64,000 nucleotides of DNA, taken from an uncultured Eubacteriales bacterium. GTDB lineage: Bacteria > Bacillota > Clostridia > Oscillospirales > Acutalibacteraceae. Under the pieces are notes generated by a model. The model had not been told where the DNA came from. It saw nothing but the letters and a program-made list of their open reading frames with translations, and did not search any database. Shown here piece after piece: positions 1 through 7,509 of this stretch; within the stretch, counting starts at the first letter, position 1, and each line of letters starts with the position of its first letter. Both the position numbers and the translations under genes were made by a program. The DNA lies in the NCBI GenBank assembly GCA_934630515.1, contig CAKTVV010000003.1:62001-126000 (forward strand). The letters run 5' to 3'.

Positions 1-670
1 TCACCTGCGGAGCCAGACAGCGCACCGCCTGCCGGATTCCCTCCGGCTTGGGATACCCCCGCAGCACATCGCAGCCGGGCAGACCGCCCGCCCCGGCGAT
101 CTCTCCCCGCTCGTCCACCACCGCCACCCGCAGCCGCCGGGCTGCCAGCTGTCCTGCCAGCGCCCGCAGCAGGGTGGTCTTGCCGCTGGACGGCTCCCCC
201 ACCAGCAGGGCGCTGCGCACCGCTCCGTCCGCCGTCAGCAGCGGCAGCAGCCCCTCGGCACTGCCGGGGCAGCGGCGGGGCAAACGGATACACAGCGCCG
301 TTACCTGCCCCACCGTGCGTATTCCGCCGTCGCCCGCCACCGCCGTGCCGGCAATCCCTACCCGGATGCCGCCCGCCACCGCCAAAAAGCCCTGCCGCAG
401 CTCCTCCTCATGGGCGTACACCGACTCCTCGCACAAGCGCAGAAATATCCGCTCCAACTCAGCCGCCGAGCAGAGATACAGCCCCGGCTGGCGCAGCTCC
501 GTCACGCCGCTGCGCCCCAGATAGCCGTCTCCGGCGGGCAGCGACAGGGTCACCGGCTGCCCGCTGCGCAGACGCAGCTCCTGGATCTGCGCCTGCAGCG
601 GCTCCGGCAGCCCCGCCAGCGCCCGCAGCCATTTCCCCGGTAAATACGGCTCCAATATCGTCCAATCCAT
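1..670 (-). CDS. spoIIIAA: Stage III sporulation protein AA, 5' part (runs off window)
   Basis: About 223 N-terminal residues are present; the gene continues past base 1. SpoIIIAA is the AAA-type ATPase of the SpoIIIA-SpoIIQ channel that links mother cell and forespore, and it acts in the mother cell. Seen here: a start MDWTILEPYL after the ribosome site AGAGGTGAG, an R3H-like N-terminal region, the stretch GGIRVGIAGTAV, and a Walker A loop GEPSSGKTT near residue 170 followed by a Walker B-like VVDERGEIAG, all typical of the family. The gene lies directly after the terminator of the marR-tauE operon, so it should have its own promoter. Weak sigma-E-like bases (CATATACAT) lie at about 690-700, but I do not count them as a called promoter. 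In this family spoIIIAB-AH normally follow, which would be to the left of the window. Confidence 0.9.
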   Translation of the reverse strand, partial: MDWTILEPYLPGKWLRALAGLPEPLQAQIQELRLRSGQPVTLSLPAGDGYLGRSGVTELRQPGLYLCSAAELERIFLRLCEESVYAHEEELRQGFLAVAGGIRVGIAGTAVAGDGGIRTVGQVTALCIRLPRRCPGSAEGLLPLLTADGAVRSALLVGEPSSGKTTLLRALAGQLAARRLRVAVVDERGEIAGAGGLPGCDVLRGYPKPEGIRQAVRCLAPQV

Positions 671-723
671 GCCTGTCCTCACCTCTTGTCCCATGTATAT
701 GGTCTTGTCCGGCGCATTAGAAC

Positions 724-775
724 CGAAAAAATAAAAAGCCGCCGTCCGTCGGTTTCTCCACCAACGAACAGCGGC
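724..775 (-). terminator. Rho-independent terminator of marR-tauE
   Basis: A 15-bp stem (738-752 with 761-775) uses G-U pairs only when read on the minus strand, where the plus strand would have A-C mismatches. On the minus strand it is followed by TTTTTATTTTTT. Orientation and position fit the end of the tauE transcript. Confidence 0.85.
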
Positions 776-796
776 AAATATGTCTCGTATTTACGG

Positions 797-1573
797 TCAA
801 TTCAGCAGCTGAAAGCCCATGATCACGGCACCCAACACCACCAGCACCACGCCGGTGGCACGGTTGAGCGTCTTGGGCTGCGCCTTATTGGCAAACACGG
901 CGGCAATCTGCGCCCAGATCAGCGTGAAAACAATGCACAGCAGCCAAACCGTCACATCCGGCAGACCGCCGATGGTGAAATGCGACACAGCGCCGGTCAG
1001 CGCCGTAAAGGTCATGATAAACACGCTGGTACCCACGGCAGTCTTCAGCTCATAGCCCAGCACCGTGGTCAAGATCAGCAGCAGCATCATGCCGCCGCCG
1101 GCGCCGACAAAGCCACAGATGAACCCGATCAGTGAGCCGCATATCAGCGATTGAACCATGCGCTTTTTGACCGAGACCGCCGCCATCGACTCCTTGGTGG
1201 TCATCACCGGGCGCACAATAAACTTGATGCCCAGCAGGAAGGTCATAAACACCGAAAAGCCGCCCATAGTGGCAGAGGGCACAAGGCTGGCAATATAGCT
1301 GCCCACCACCGTGAACACCAACACACTGGCGAGCATCACCAAGCCGTTTTTAATATCCAGATTCTTATTCTTATGGTAGGTATACGCCGAGACCGCACTG
1401 GCTAACACGTCGGAGGACAGGGCGATCCCCACCGCCATATACGGATCCATATGCAGAAACGTGATCAGCATAGGGCTGATCACCGCCGCCGCACTCATTC
1501 CGGCAAAGCCGGTGCCGAGACCGGCTCCCATACCGGCAAAAAAGGTCACTAAAATCGTCTGTACCAGCTCCAT
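797..1573 (-). CDS. TauE/SafE family sulfite/organic anion exporter
   Basis: 258 aa, an integral membrane protein with about eight hydrophobic segments. The N-terminal glycine-rich FFAGMGAGLGTGFAGMSAA repeat and the matching half GFICGFVGAGGGMMLL in the middle are the two TauE/SafE (DUF81) repeats. Members move sulfite, sulfonates or other small organic anions across the membrane; the substrate cannot be read from sequence. The start has a strong site, GGAGGAAATG, inside the end of the MarR gene and a gap of only 3 bases, so the two are co-transcribed and probably coupled. The upstream MarR regulator suggests induction by the exported compound. Confidence 0.85.
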   Translation of the reverse strand: MELVQTILVTFFAGMGAGLGTGFAGMSAAAVISPMLITFLHMDPYMAVGIALSSDVLASAVSAYTYHKNKNLDIKNGLVMLASVLVFTVVGSYIASLVPSATMGGFSVFMTFLLGIKFIVRPVMTTKESMAAVSVKKRMVQSLICGSLIGFICGFVGAGGGMMLLLILTTVLGYELKTAVGTSVFIMTFTALTGAVSHFTIGGLPDVTVWLLCIVFTLIWAQIAAVFANKAQPKTLNRATGVVLVVLGAVIMGFQLLN

Positions 1574-1576
1574 AGG

Positions 1577-2011
1577 TCACATTTCCTCCGTAAGAATGGC
1601 GTCCAGATTCTGCCCGATCACGGCAATGGCTGCGAAAAAGCTGCGGCGCACATCCTCATCCATCCCCGCAAACAGCCGGGCGGCAAACTCGCTCTGCAGC
1701 TGCTGTCCCCGCCGGATGACCGTCCGTGCTTTATCCGTACAGAGCAGCTCCGTCTTGCGGCGATCCCCCGCCACCGGACGCCGCTCCAGATAGCCGGTCT
1801 GCACCAGCCGCTCCACATACGCCGATACCAGATTCGCCTTGATATGGCGCAGCTCGACGATCTCGCTGGCGGTCTTGCAGTCCGGATTGTTGCCTAAAAA
1901 CAGCAGAATATCAAATGCCGTCTGGGGCAGCTCCAGCTCCCGGCACAGAGGCTTGCACACAGCGGTATACGCCTGTGCGATCTTGCGGGACAGTTCAATA
2001 CTCGGTTTCAT
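1577..2011 (-). CDS. MarR-family transcriptional regulator
   Basis: 144 aa, usual MarR size. A winged helix-turn-helix occupies roughly residues 25-100: QTAFDILLFLGNNPD, then TASEIVELRHIKANLVSAYV as recognition helix, then the wing with RRPVAGDRRKTELL, the D-x-R signature of the family. It is the first gene of a two-gene operon with the TauE exporter. A 31-bp palindrome covers the expected transcription start in front of it, so autorepression with ligand release is the likely mode of control. The ligand is unknown. Confidence 0.9.
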   Translation of the reverse strand: MKPSIELSRKIAQAYTAVCKPLCRELELPQTAFDILLFLGNNPDCKTASEIVELRHIKANLVSAYVERLVQTGYLERRPVAGDRRKTELLCTDKARTVIRRGQQLQSEFAARLFAGMDEDVRRSFFAAIAVIGQNLDAILTEEM

Positions 2012-2025
2012 GGACGCTCCTTATA

Positions 2026-2056
2026 CTTCACCGTTTGAATAGTTCAAATTTTGAAG
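2026..2056. promoter_or_regulatory. 31-bp imperfect palindrome, likely MarR operator
   Basis: The two 14-bp arms, centred on a 3-base spacer at 2040-2042, match at 11 of 14 positions (CTTCA...TTTGAA against TTCAAA...TGAAG). It lies between the -10 box and the marR start codon, over the expected transcription start, which is a standard site for an autoregulating MarR dimer. The inner core TTTGAA-3-TTCAAA is perfect. Confidence 0.75.
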
Positions 2057-2057
2057 T

Positions 2058-2086
2058 ATTATAGCATGGATCACCGCAGCTGTCAA
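2058..2086 (-). promoter_or_regulatory. Sigma-A promoter of marR-tauE (perfect consensus)
   Basis: On the minus strand TTGACA (2086-2081) is followed after exactly 17 bases by TATAAT (2063-2058). A full match to both hexamers predicts a very strong promoter when not repressed, in keeping with the operator just downstream. Confidence 0.9.
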
Positions 2087-2108
2087 CCGTAAATGTTTCC
2101 CATGGACA

Positions 2109-2152
2109 TCAAAAAGCGCTGCCCGCTCCGGTTTCCCGGGCAGGCAGCGCTT
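2109..2152 (-). terminator. Terminator of the deoC-deoD-deoB-cdd operon
   Basis: A long GC-rich stem has outer arms AGCGCTGCC (2151-2143) and GGCAGCGCT (2123-2115), with further pairing inside, followed on the minus strand by TTTTTG. It sits 7 bases after the cdd stop codon. Confidence 0.85.
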
Positions 2153-2158
2153 ATTCTT

Positions 2159-2572
2159 CTATTGTTTCTGTATATACCCGGCGCCGAACGCATGGGGCAA
2201 CAGCTCCCCCAGCGTATACCGTTCATAGGTATCGGCGCCGGTCACCAGCAGCACCGGAAGCGCCGGAGAGCAGAACTCCGCCAGCACCTGGCGGCAGGCG
2301 CCGCAGGGCGGATAACCGCCCCGGATCACGCCCTCCCTGCCGCCAGCCACCGCCAGCATGGAAAAACGCCGTTCCCCCTCGCTGACCGCCTTGAAGACCG
2401 CCGTGCGCTCGGCGCAGACGGTGGAGCCGTAGGCGGCATTCTCCACATTGCAGCCGGTAAATACCTGACCATCCTCCGTCAGCAGCGCCGCCCCTACCCA
2501 ATAGCGGGAATAGGGAGCGTACGCCCGCTGCGCCGCCTCGACGGCGTGGCGGCACAAGGTCAACTCGTCCAT
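2159..2572 (-). CDS. cdd: Cytidine deaminase
   Basis: 137 aa from the chosen start (MDELTLC), the usual size of the tetrameric bacterial enzyme that converts cytidine or deoxycytidine to uridine or deoxyuridine. Seen: the substrate motif NVENAAYGSTVCAER, where C-A-E holds zinc and the catalytic glutamate, and PPCGACRQVL with the other two zinc cysteines. An upstream in-frame ATG exists 30 bases earlier, but the start used here has GAAAGGAG at good distance and overlaps the deoB stop as TAATG, so it is probably coupled to deoB translation. Last gene of the nucleoside salvage operon. Confidence 0.95.
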   Translation of the reverse strand: MDELTLCRHAVEAAQRAYAPYSRYWVGAALLTEDGQVFTGCNVENAAYGSTVCAERTAVFKAVSEGERRFSMLAVAGGREGVIRGGYPPCGACRQVLAEFCSPALPVLLVTGADTYERYTLGELLPHAFGAGYIQKQ

Positions 2573-3747
2573 TACACCGACTCCTTTCGGACCGTCTGCC
2601 ACAGGCTGGTACCGTCACCCCGGAAATCCACGCCCAAATATTCCGCCGCCGTCGCTCCGATATCGGCAAAGGTGGAGCGTGTCCCCAAATTCACCGGGCG
2701 CACCGGTGCGCCGTACAGCAAAAAGGGCGTATACTCCCGGCTATGGTCGGTGCTGTCGTCCCCGGGGTCGCAGCCGTGGTCGGCGGTGATCATCAGCACA
2801 TCCTCCGGCTGCATTCCCGCCAAAAACGTGGGCAGCCACCGGTCAAAGACGCCGAATGCCCGTCCATAGCCGTCCACATCCTGCCGATGCCCGTAAAGCA
2901 TATCGAAATCCACCAGATTGACAAAGCACAGCCCCGCAAACGGCTCCTGCAGCGCCCGCAGCGCCGCCGCCATGCCCTCCTCGTTATTGCGGGTGCGCTC
3001 GGCACGGGTGATGCCCCGTCCGGCGAAGATATCCCCGATCTTCCCCACCGCCCAGACGGTCTGCCCGGCGGCCTTGAGAGCGTCCAGCAGGGTCTGCCGG
3101 GGCGGCTCCAGCGAAAAATCGTGCCGATTGGCGGTGCGGGTAAAGCCGGTCTCCGGCGTCCCCACAAAGGGACGGGCGATGACCCGCCCCACCCCGTACG
3201 CCCCGGTGAGGATCTCCCGTGCCATCCGGCAATAAGCATACAGCTGCTCCGGCGGCACCAGCTCCTCATGGGCGGCGATCTGAAACACGCTGTCCGCCGA
3301 GGTATACACGATCAGATCCCCGGTCTCCAGATGCTGCCTGCCGTAATCCCGGATCACATCGGTGCCGGAATAGGGACGATTACACAGCACGCTCCGTCCG
3401 GTTGCGGCGCAGAACGGCTCCAGCACCTCCGGCGGAAACCCATGGGGAAAAGTGGGCAGCGGACGCTCCGATACTACCCCGGCAATCTCCCAGTGACCGA
3501 TGGTGGTGTCCTTTCCCGCCGAGCGTTCGGTCATGCGGGCATAGGCACCCAGCGGCTGCGCCGCCGGCGGCAAAAAATCCTGTCCATCGATATTGAACAG
3601 CCCCAGCTTTCCCACGGTCTCCGCCTGGAAATCCCGGGCGGCGGCGATCCGCCGCAGGGTATGGCAGTCATGATCGTCGAAAGCGGCGGCGTCCGGCGCC
3701 TCCCCGATGCCGCAGGAATCCAGCACGATGAGAAACACCCGTTTCAT
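2572..3747 (-). CDS. deoB: Phosphopentomutase
   Basis: 391 aa, the normal length. It interconverts (deoxy)ribose 1-phosphate and 5-phosphate, linking nucleoside phosphorolysis to the DeoC aldolase. It belongs to the alkaline phosphatase superfamily: the first metal site is in IVLDSCGIGEAPDA, the phosphorylated threonine is in AGKDTTIGHWE, and the second metal cluster is in TADHGCDPGDDSTDHSREYTP. The start MKRVF is set by a GGAAGG site and by the ATGA overlap with the end of deoD. An upstream open stretch in the same frame is only read-through of the deoD region. Confidence 0.95.
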   Translation of the reverse strand: MKRVFLIVLDSCGIGEAPDAAAFDDHDCHTLRRIAAARDFQAETVGKLGLFNIDGQDFLPPAAQPLGAYARMTERSAGKDTTIGHWEIAGVVSERPLPTFPHGFPPEVLEPFCAATGRSVLCNRPYSGTDVIRDYGRQHLETGDLIVYTSADSVFQIAAHEELVPPEQLYAYCRMAREILTGAYGVGRVIARPFVGTPETGFTRTANRHDFSLEPPRQTLLDALKAAGQTVWAVGKIGDIFAGRGITRAERTRNNEEGMAAALRALQEPFAGLCFVNLVDFDMLYGHRQDVDGYGRAFGVFDRWLPTFLAGMQPEDVLMITADHGCDPGDDSTDHSREYTPFLLYGAPVRPVNLGTRSTFADIGATAAEYLGVDFRGDGTSLWQTVRKESV

Positions 3748-4499
3748 AGCGCCGCCTTCCTTTCCAGCGATGCGGCGGTCTCCAGCGCCAGCTGCATCAT
3801 GGCGGTAAAGGAGGTCTGCCGCTCGGCGGCGGTGGTGCTCTCGCCGGTGACGATATGGTCGGATACAGTGCAGATCGCCAGCGCCTGCCGCCCCAGCCGG
3901 GCAGCGGTCATATACAGTGCCGCCGCCTCCATCTCCACCGCCAGCACGCCCATCTTCCCCCACAGAGCCGTGCTGCGCTGCGCCGGGGGCAGGTCGTCCT
4001 CGTCGTTATAAAACCGATCGGAGGACAGCAGATTGCCCACATGCACCGGCAGCCCCTGCCGGGCAGCAATATCGGCGCAGCACCGCAGCACGGGATAGGC
4101 GGCGATGGGTGCAAAGGTGCCCGGCAGCCGGAACTGCCCGGCAAACGCCGAATCGGTGCACGCCGCCTGTCCCAGCACGATATCCCGCAGCCGCACCTCC
4201 GGGGTCAGCGCCCCGGCTGAACCCACCCGCAGAATCGTCTGCACCCCATAAACCTCATACAGCTCCCGGGCATAGATTCCAATGGAGGGCATCCCCATGC
4301 CGCTGGCCATCACACTCACCGGCACCCCACGATAGGTGCCGGTATACCCCTGTATCCCCCGGACATTGTTGACCAACCGGGGGTCATCCAAATAGGTCTC
4401 GGCAATAAACTGTGCCCGCAGCGGGTCACCGGGCATCAGCACAGTTCCGGCGAAATCGCCGGGTCGTGCCGCAATATGCGGCGTCGGATAGGAAATCAT
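3744..4499 (-). CDS. deoD: Purine nucleoside phosphorylase, DeoD type
   Basis: 251 aa; hexameric family that splits purine (deoxy)nucleosides with phosphate to base and pentose 1-phosphate. Recognised by TPHIAARPGDFAGTVLMPGDPLRA near the N-terminus, ASGMGMPSIGIYARELY, the VGSAGAL loop, VEMEAAALY for the ribose and base pocket, and CTVSDHIVTGE with the catalytic aspartate. It sits between deoC and deoB and shares an ATGA overlap with deoB. Slightly longer than the E. coli enzyme (239 aa), with the extra residues near the C-terminus. Confidence 0.93.
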   Translation of the reverse strand: MISYPTPHIAARPGDFAGTVLMPGDPLRAQFIAETYLDDPRLVNNVRGIQGYTGTYRGVPVSVMASGMGMPSIGIYARELYEVYGVQTILRVGSAGALTPEVRLRDIVLGQAACTDSAFAGQFRLPGTFAPIAAYPVLRCCADIAARQGLPVHVGNLLSSDRFYNDEDDLPPAQRSTALWGKMGVLAVEMEAAALYMTAARLGRQALAICTVSDHIVTGESTTAAERQTSFTAMMQLALETAASLERKAAL

Positions 4500-4520
4500 G
4501 CGATCAGCCTCCTTATCGTC

Positions 4521-5174
4521 TCATTCTTCTGCCTGCGCCAGCCGCACCAGACGGCTGGTTCCCAATCGGTCGGCGCCCAGCGCCAGAAAATCGGCAGCAT
4601 CCTGCCAAGAGCCGATGCCCCCGGCCGCCTTAATGCGCACCGACGGATCCACATGCTGCCGGAACAGCGCCACATCCTCCCGGGTAGCGCCGCCGGTGGA
4701 AAAGCCGGTGGAGGTCTTGATATACTCGGCGCCGGAACGGGACACGATGCGGCAGGCACGGCGCTTTTCCTCCTCGGTAAGCAGGCAGGTCTCCACGATC
4801 ACCTTGAGGATATGCTCCCCGCACGCCGCTTTGACCTGACGGATCTCCTGCTCCACGGCGGCGTCCTGCCCCATCTTCAGCCCGCCGATGTGCAGCACCA
4901 TATCCACCTCATCGGCGCCGTCTGCCACCGCCCGTGCCGCCTCGGCGCATTTGATCTCCGGCACACTGTAGCCGGTGGGGAAGCCGATGACGGTACACAC
5001 CGGCAGACGCCCGTGCAGGTATGCCGCCGCCGGCTGTACATACACCGCCGGAATACACACCGACGCCGTCCGATACCGCAGCCCCTCGTCGCACAGCTGC
5101 CGGACCTGCTCCCATGTGGCAGCCGGTGACAGCAGCGTATGATCCACCCGAGCCAATATCGTCTGTTTATCCAT
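4521..5174 (-). CDS. deoC: Deoxyribose-phosphate aldolase
   Basis: 217 aa. Cleaves 2-deoxyribose 5-phosphate to acetaldehyde and glyceraldehyde 3-phosphate, the exit of deoxynucleoside breakdown into glycolysis. A TIM barrel with the Schiff-base lysine in EYIKTSTGFSTGGAT, the helper lysine in VRIKAAGGI, and the early VDHTLL and ADEVDMV motifs. The start MDKQTIL follows AAAGGAG by 7 bases and lies just after a good promoter; the longer in-frame extension has no ribosome site and crosses the promoter. First gene of deoC-deoD-deoB-cdd. Confidence 0.95.
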   Translation of the reverse strand: MDKQTILARVDHTLLSPAATWEQVRQLCDEGLRYRTASVCIPAVYVQPAAAYLHGRLPVCTVIGFPTGYSVPEIKCAEAARAVADGADEVDMVLHIGGLKMGQDAAVEQEIRQVKAACGEHILKVIVETCLLTEEEKRRACRIVSRSGAEYIKTSTGFSTGGATREDVALFRQHVDPSVRIKAAGGIGSWQDAADFLALGADRLGTSRLVRLAQAEE

Positions 5175-5201
5175 GGCGCTCCACTCCTTTCCTATGGGTT
5201 C

Positions 5202-5230
5202 AGTATACCCCATTCCGGCACAAATGTAAA
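5202..5230 (-). promoter_or_regulatory. Promoter of the deo/cdd operon
   Basis: Minus-strand TTTACA (5230-5225), 17 bases, TATACT (5207-5202), about 28 bases before the deoC start codon. No clear palindrome such as a DeoR site is seen around it. Confidence 0.8.
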
Positions 5231-5231
5231 G

Positions 5232-5257
5232 GAAAAAGGCGCTGCCGCAGCAACGCC
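5232..5257 (-). terminator. Terminator after the GH26-like gene
   Basis: Stem of 8 pairs, GGCGTTGC with GCAGCGCC (5257-5238), loop of 4, followed on the minus strand by TTTTTCC. It lies 14 bases after the stop of the gene ending at 5272. The A-run before the stem means a weaker reading is possible on the plus strand too. Confidence 0.8.
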
Positions 5258-5271
5258 TTTTTCTCCCTGTC

Positions 5272-7509
5272 CTATTGCTTTTCTGCCGGTGCATTTTCTT
5301 TCCGCTTTTTCCGCAGGAGCAAAACCACCACGAAGCCGCCTGCCAGCGCCACACCTGCGGCGATCAGCACCCAGCCCCACCAGGGGAAGAAGCTCTGCGT
5401 GGTCTGGCGCACCACCCGCCGCCGCTTAGCAGGGGTGGGGGTATCGTCGTCCGGCTGCGCATCGTCCGGATCCTCCTCGGAGGTATCCGGCTGGATGCCG
5501 CTATCCTCCGGCTCCGGCTCCTCCGCATCGCCCGACGCATCCGGCTCCGGCAGCGGCGTCACCGCCACAGTGGACGCCTTGCCCGCCTGTATCCCCAGTA
5601 TCTCCAGCTCGCACACCGTCACCAAATGACGGTCAAAGGCGGCGCCGTCCGCCGGGATGCTGTTGGCGCCGGTGATATACAGCCGCACATACCGGGCGGT
5701 AAACGGCTCCACGCTCCGGCTGAGAATGTCCAGCGTATTGCCCTGCACCCTGTCCGCCGCAGTCCAGCTCTTGCCGTCATTGCTGTATTGCAATTGGAAA
5801 TCCCTGGTATTGTAGGCGGAAAGCTGCCCGGCATAGCCGGCATTCTTCAGCACATACTGGGTGACGGTGCAGGGCGTCCCCAGATCCACCATCAGCCAGG
5901 CGCTGCCGTTTTGCAGCTGCCCCCGCCAGACACTGGCAATGCCGTCGTTCGCCTTGAATGCCTCGGCATCGTTATCGCTGGCGTAGATGTCCTTTTCCAG
6001 CGCCCGGTTGGCGATCCGCTCCACCTTCAGGGAGCGGAACTGCGCCGTCACCGCCGGAGCCAATCCGTTCACAGAGGCACCATAGCCCCAGAAATCCCCG
6101 GTGCCGTCCTCACCGCTGTAGAAGGTCAGACCGTAGCCCGTATTCAGCCGCAGGGAACGGACAGAGGACAGCGTCTGTCCCAGCGCCCGCAGCTCCGCCG
6201 CCGTATAGAGCTTTTCCTCCAGACCGGTATACAGCCCGGAGCCGTCCCCGGTCACAAAGGTCTGCGCCACCCCCGGCGCCGCTATGACGCCGCTGCGATA
6301 CGCCGGCACATCCTCCCGGTTCAGGGTAAAGGGGCTGTCCATAAACAGCTGTCCGTTGTCGTTGCCGTTGGCATCGCCGCCACTGTTCACCAGCGAATAG
6401 GGGCCGTCGCTCCAGCAATCCACAAAGCAGATCCCCGGCCAGTAGGTCTCAATATCAAAGAGGGTATCCAGCCAGTTGCCCCGGGGCTGGGTTCCCATTT
6501 TCACCCAGTTGCCGGTGCGGCAGGACAGCTCGGTGAAGCCCATGGGCTTGCCGGTGCTCACATACCAGTCATAATTGGGAAACGGCTGAGTGCGCAGCTT
6601 GCCCAGATTGTCGTCGGAGTACATGGTGGCGCCGTAAACGTCCACATAGTCGTTTCCGGGATCCCGCTCCAGCGTATCAAAGGTAGCGCCGGGGGAATAG
6701 GTCACCAGAAAGCCCTCCAGCCCGGAGTCGATCATATCCTGCACCGTCTGCTGGAACACCCGCACGAAATGGTCAAACCCCTCCTCGGTCATACCGGTAA
6801 AGGGCTGATAGTTAAACTCCACCCACGGACGCCACAGATAGGCTTTCACGCCGCTGTCCTCCAGCTGCTGCAGCGCTGCGATCAGATTGCGCTGATACAG
6901 CATCCAGATGGCGTAGATCTGCATATCCCGCTCCGGGTTCGTCCGATCCAGCTCGGCAATGGCGTCGGCGGAGCTTTCGTACTTGCCGCTGCGCACCGCC
7001 ATGCTGCCGCACACATTGTCGGCGCCCCAATCGGAATGGACCAGCAGCACATTGTTGTTGTCATAGTGCGCCTTGAGCAGCGCATTCGCCTCGGGCACGT
7101 TGGTGAAGGTAAAGGTCTGGCTCGTCAGCTGCCCCTCCGCATCAAACACCGGAGTATCCACATTCACCTCGTAGCGATTGGAATACAGCGCCGCTTCCGA
7201 GCCGAACTCGCTTTTGATCTCCTGATACACCTTATCGGAGGTGGTGATATCAAAGGTGCCGCTGAGCAGCTGTTGAGAATCCACCAGCGTGCAGAGGTAG
7301 GCATACAGATTCTTCGCCTCCTGACTGGCATGAGGGTTCACCGGCTCCAGAATGTGCTCCGCCGTTACCTCCTCCGGCAAAACGATGCGGGACCAATCCT
7401 CCGGCACCACCCCCTCCTGCCAGCTGTAGGTCGCCGCCAAGGGGGTCAGCTGCAGCAGCAGGATGGCGACCAGCGCCAGCACCGCTGCGGTCAACGCAGT
7501 GCGTTTCAT
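5272..7509 (-). CDS. Membrane-tethered GH26-like glycoside hydrolase with discoidin domain
   Basis: 745 aa. N-terminal signal segment (residues 4-26). Residues about 60-400 resemble the GH26 clan A barrel (endo-beta-mannanases): SGTFD near the start, the acid/base candidate Glu231 in WRPWVEFN and the nucleophile candidate Glu327 in MGFTELSCRTG. The aromatic WFW cluster that usually follows the acid/base is missing, so substrate specificity is open. Residues about 520-650 form an F5/8 type C (discoidin, CBM32-like) domain with WLMVDLGTP and ARYVRLYITG. An acidic Pro/Glu/Asp-rich spacer precedes one membrane helix (about 708-731) and the basic tail RKKRK, so the protein is anchored without a sortase signal. 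The start overlaps the preceding gene as ATGA. Confidence 0.8.
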   Translation of the reverse strand: MKRTALTAAVLALVAILLLQLTPLAATYSWQEGVVPEDWSRIVLPEEVTAEHILEPVNPHASQEAKNLYAYLCTLVDSQQLLSGTFDITTSDKVYQEIKSEFGSEAALYSNRYEVNVDTPVFDAEGQLTSQTFTFTNVPEANALLKAHYDNNNVLLVHSDWGADNVCGSMAVRSGKYESSADAIAELDRTNPERDMQIYAIWMLYQRNLIAALQQLEDSGVKAYLWRPWVEFNYQPFTGMTEEGFDHFVRVFQQTVQDMIDSGLEGFLVTYSPGATFDTLERDPGNDYVDVYGATMYSDDNLGKLRTQPFPNYDWYVSTGKPMGFTELSCRTGNWVKMGTQPRGNWLDTLFDIETYWPGICFVDCWSDGPYSLVNSGGDANGNDNGQLFMDSPFTLNREDVPAYRSGVIAAPGVAQTFVTGDGSGLYTGLEEKLYTAAELRALGQTLSSVRSLRLNTGYGLTFYSGEDGTGDFWGYGASVNGLAPAVTAQFRSLKVERIANRALEKDIYASDNDAEAFKANDGIASVWRGQLQNGSAWLMVDLGTPCTVTQYVLKNAGYAGQLSAYNTRDFQLQYSNDGKSWTAADRVQGNTLDILSRSVEPFTARYVRLYITGANSIPADGAAFDRHLVTVCELEILGIQAGKASTVAVTPLPEPDASGDAEEPEPEDSGIQPDTSEEDPDDAQPDDDTPTPAKRRRVVRQTTQSFFPWWGWVLIAAGVALAGGFVVVLLLRKKRKENAPAEKQ

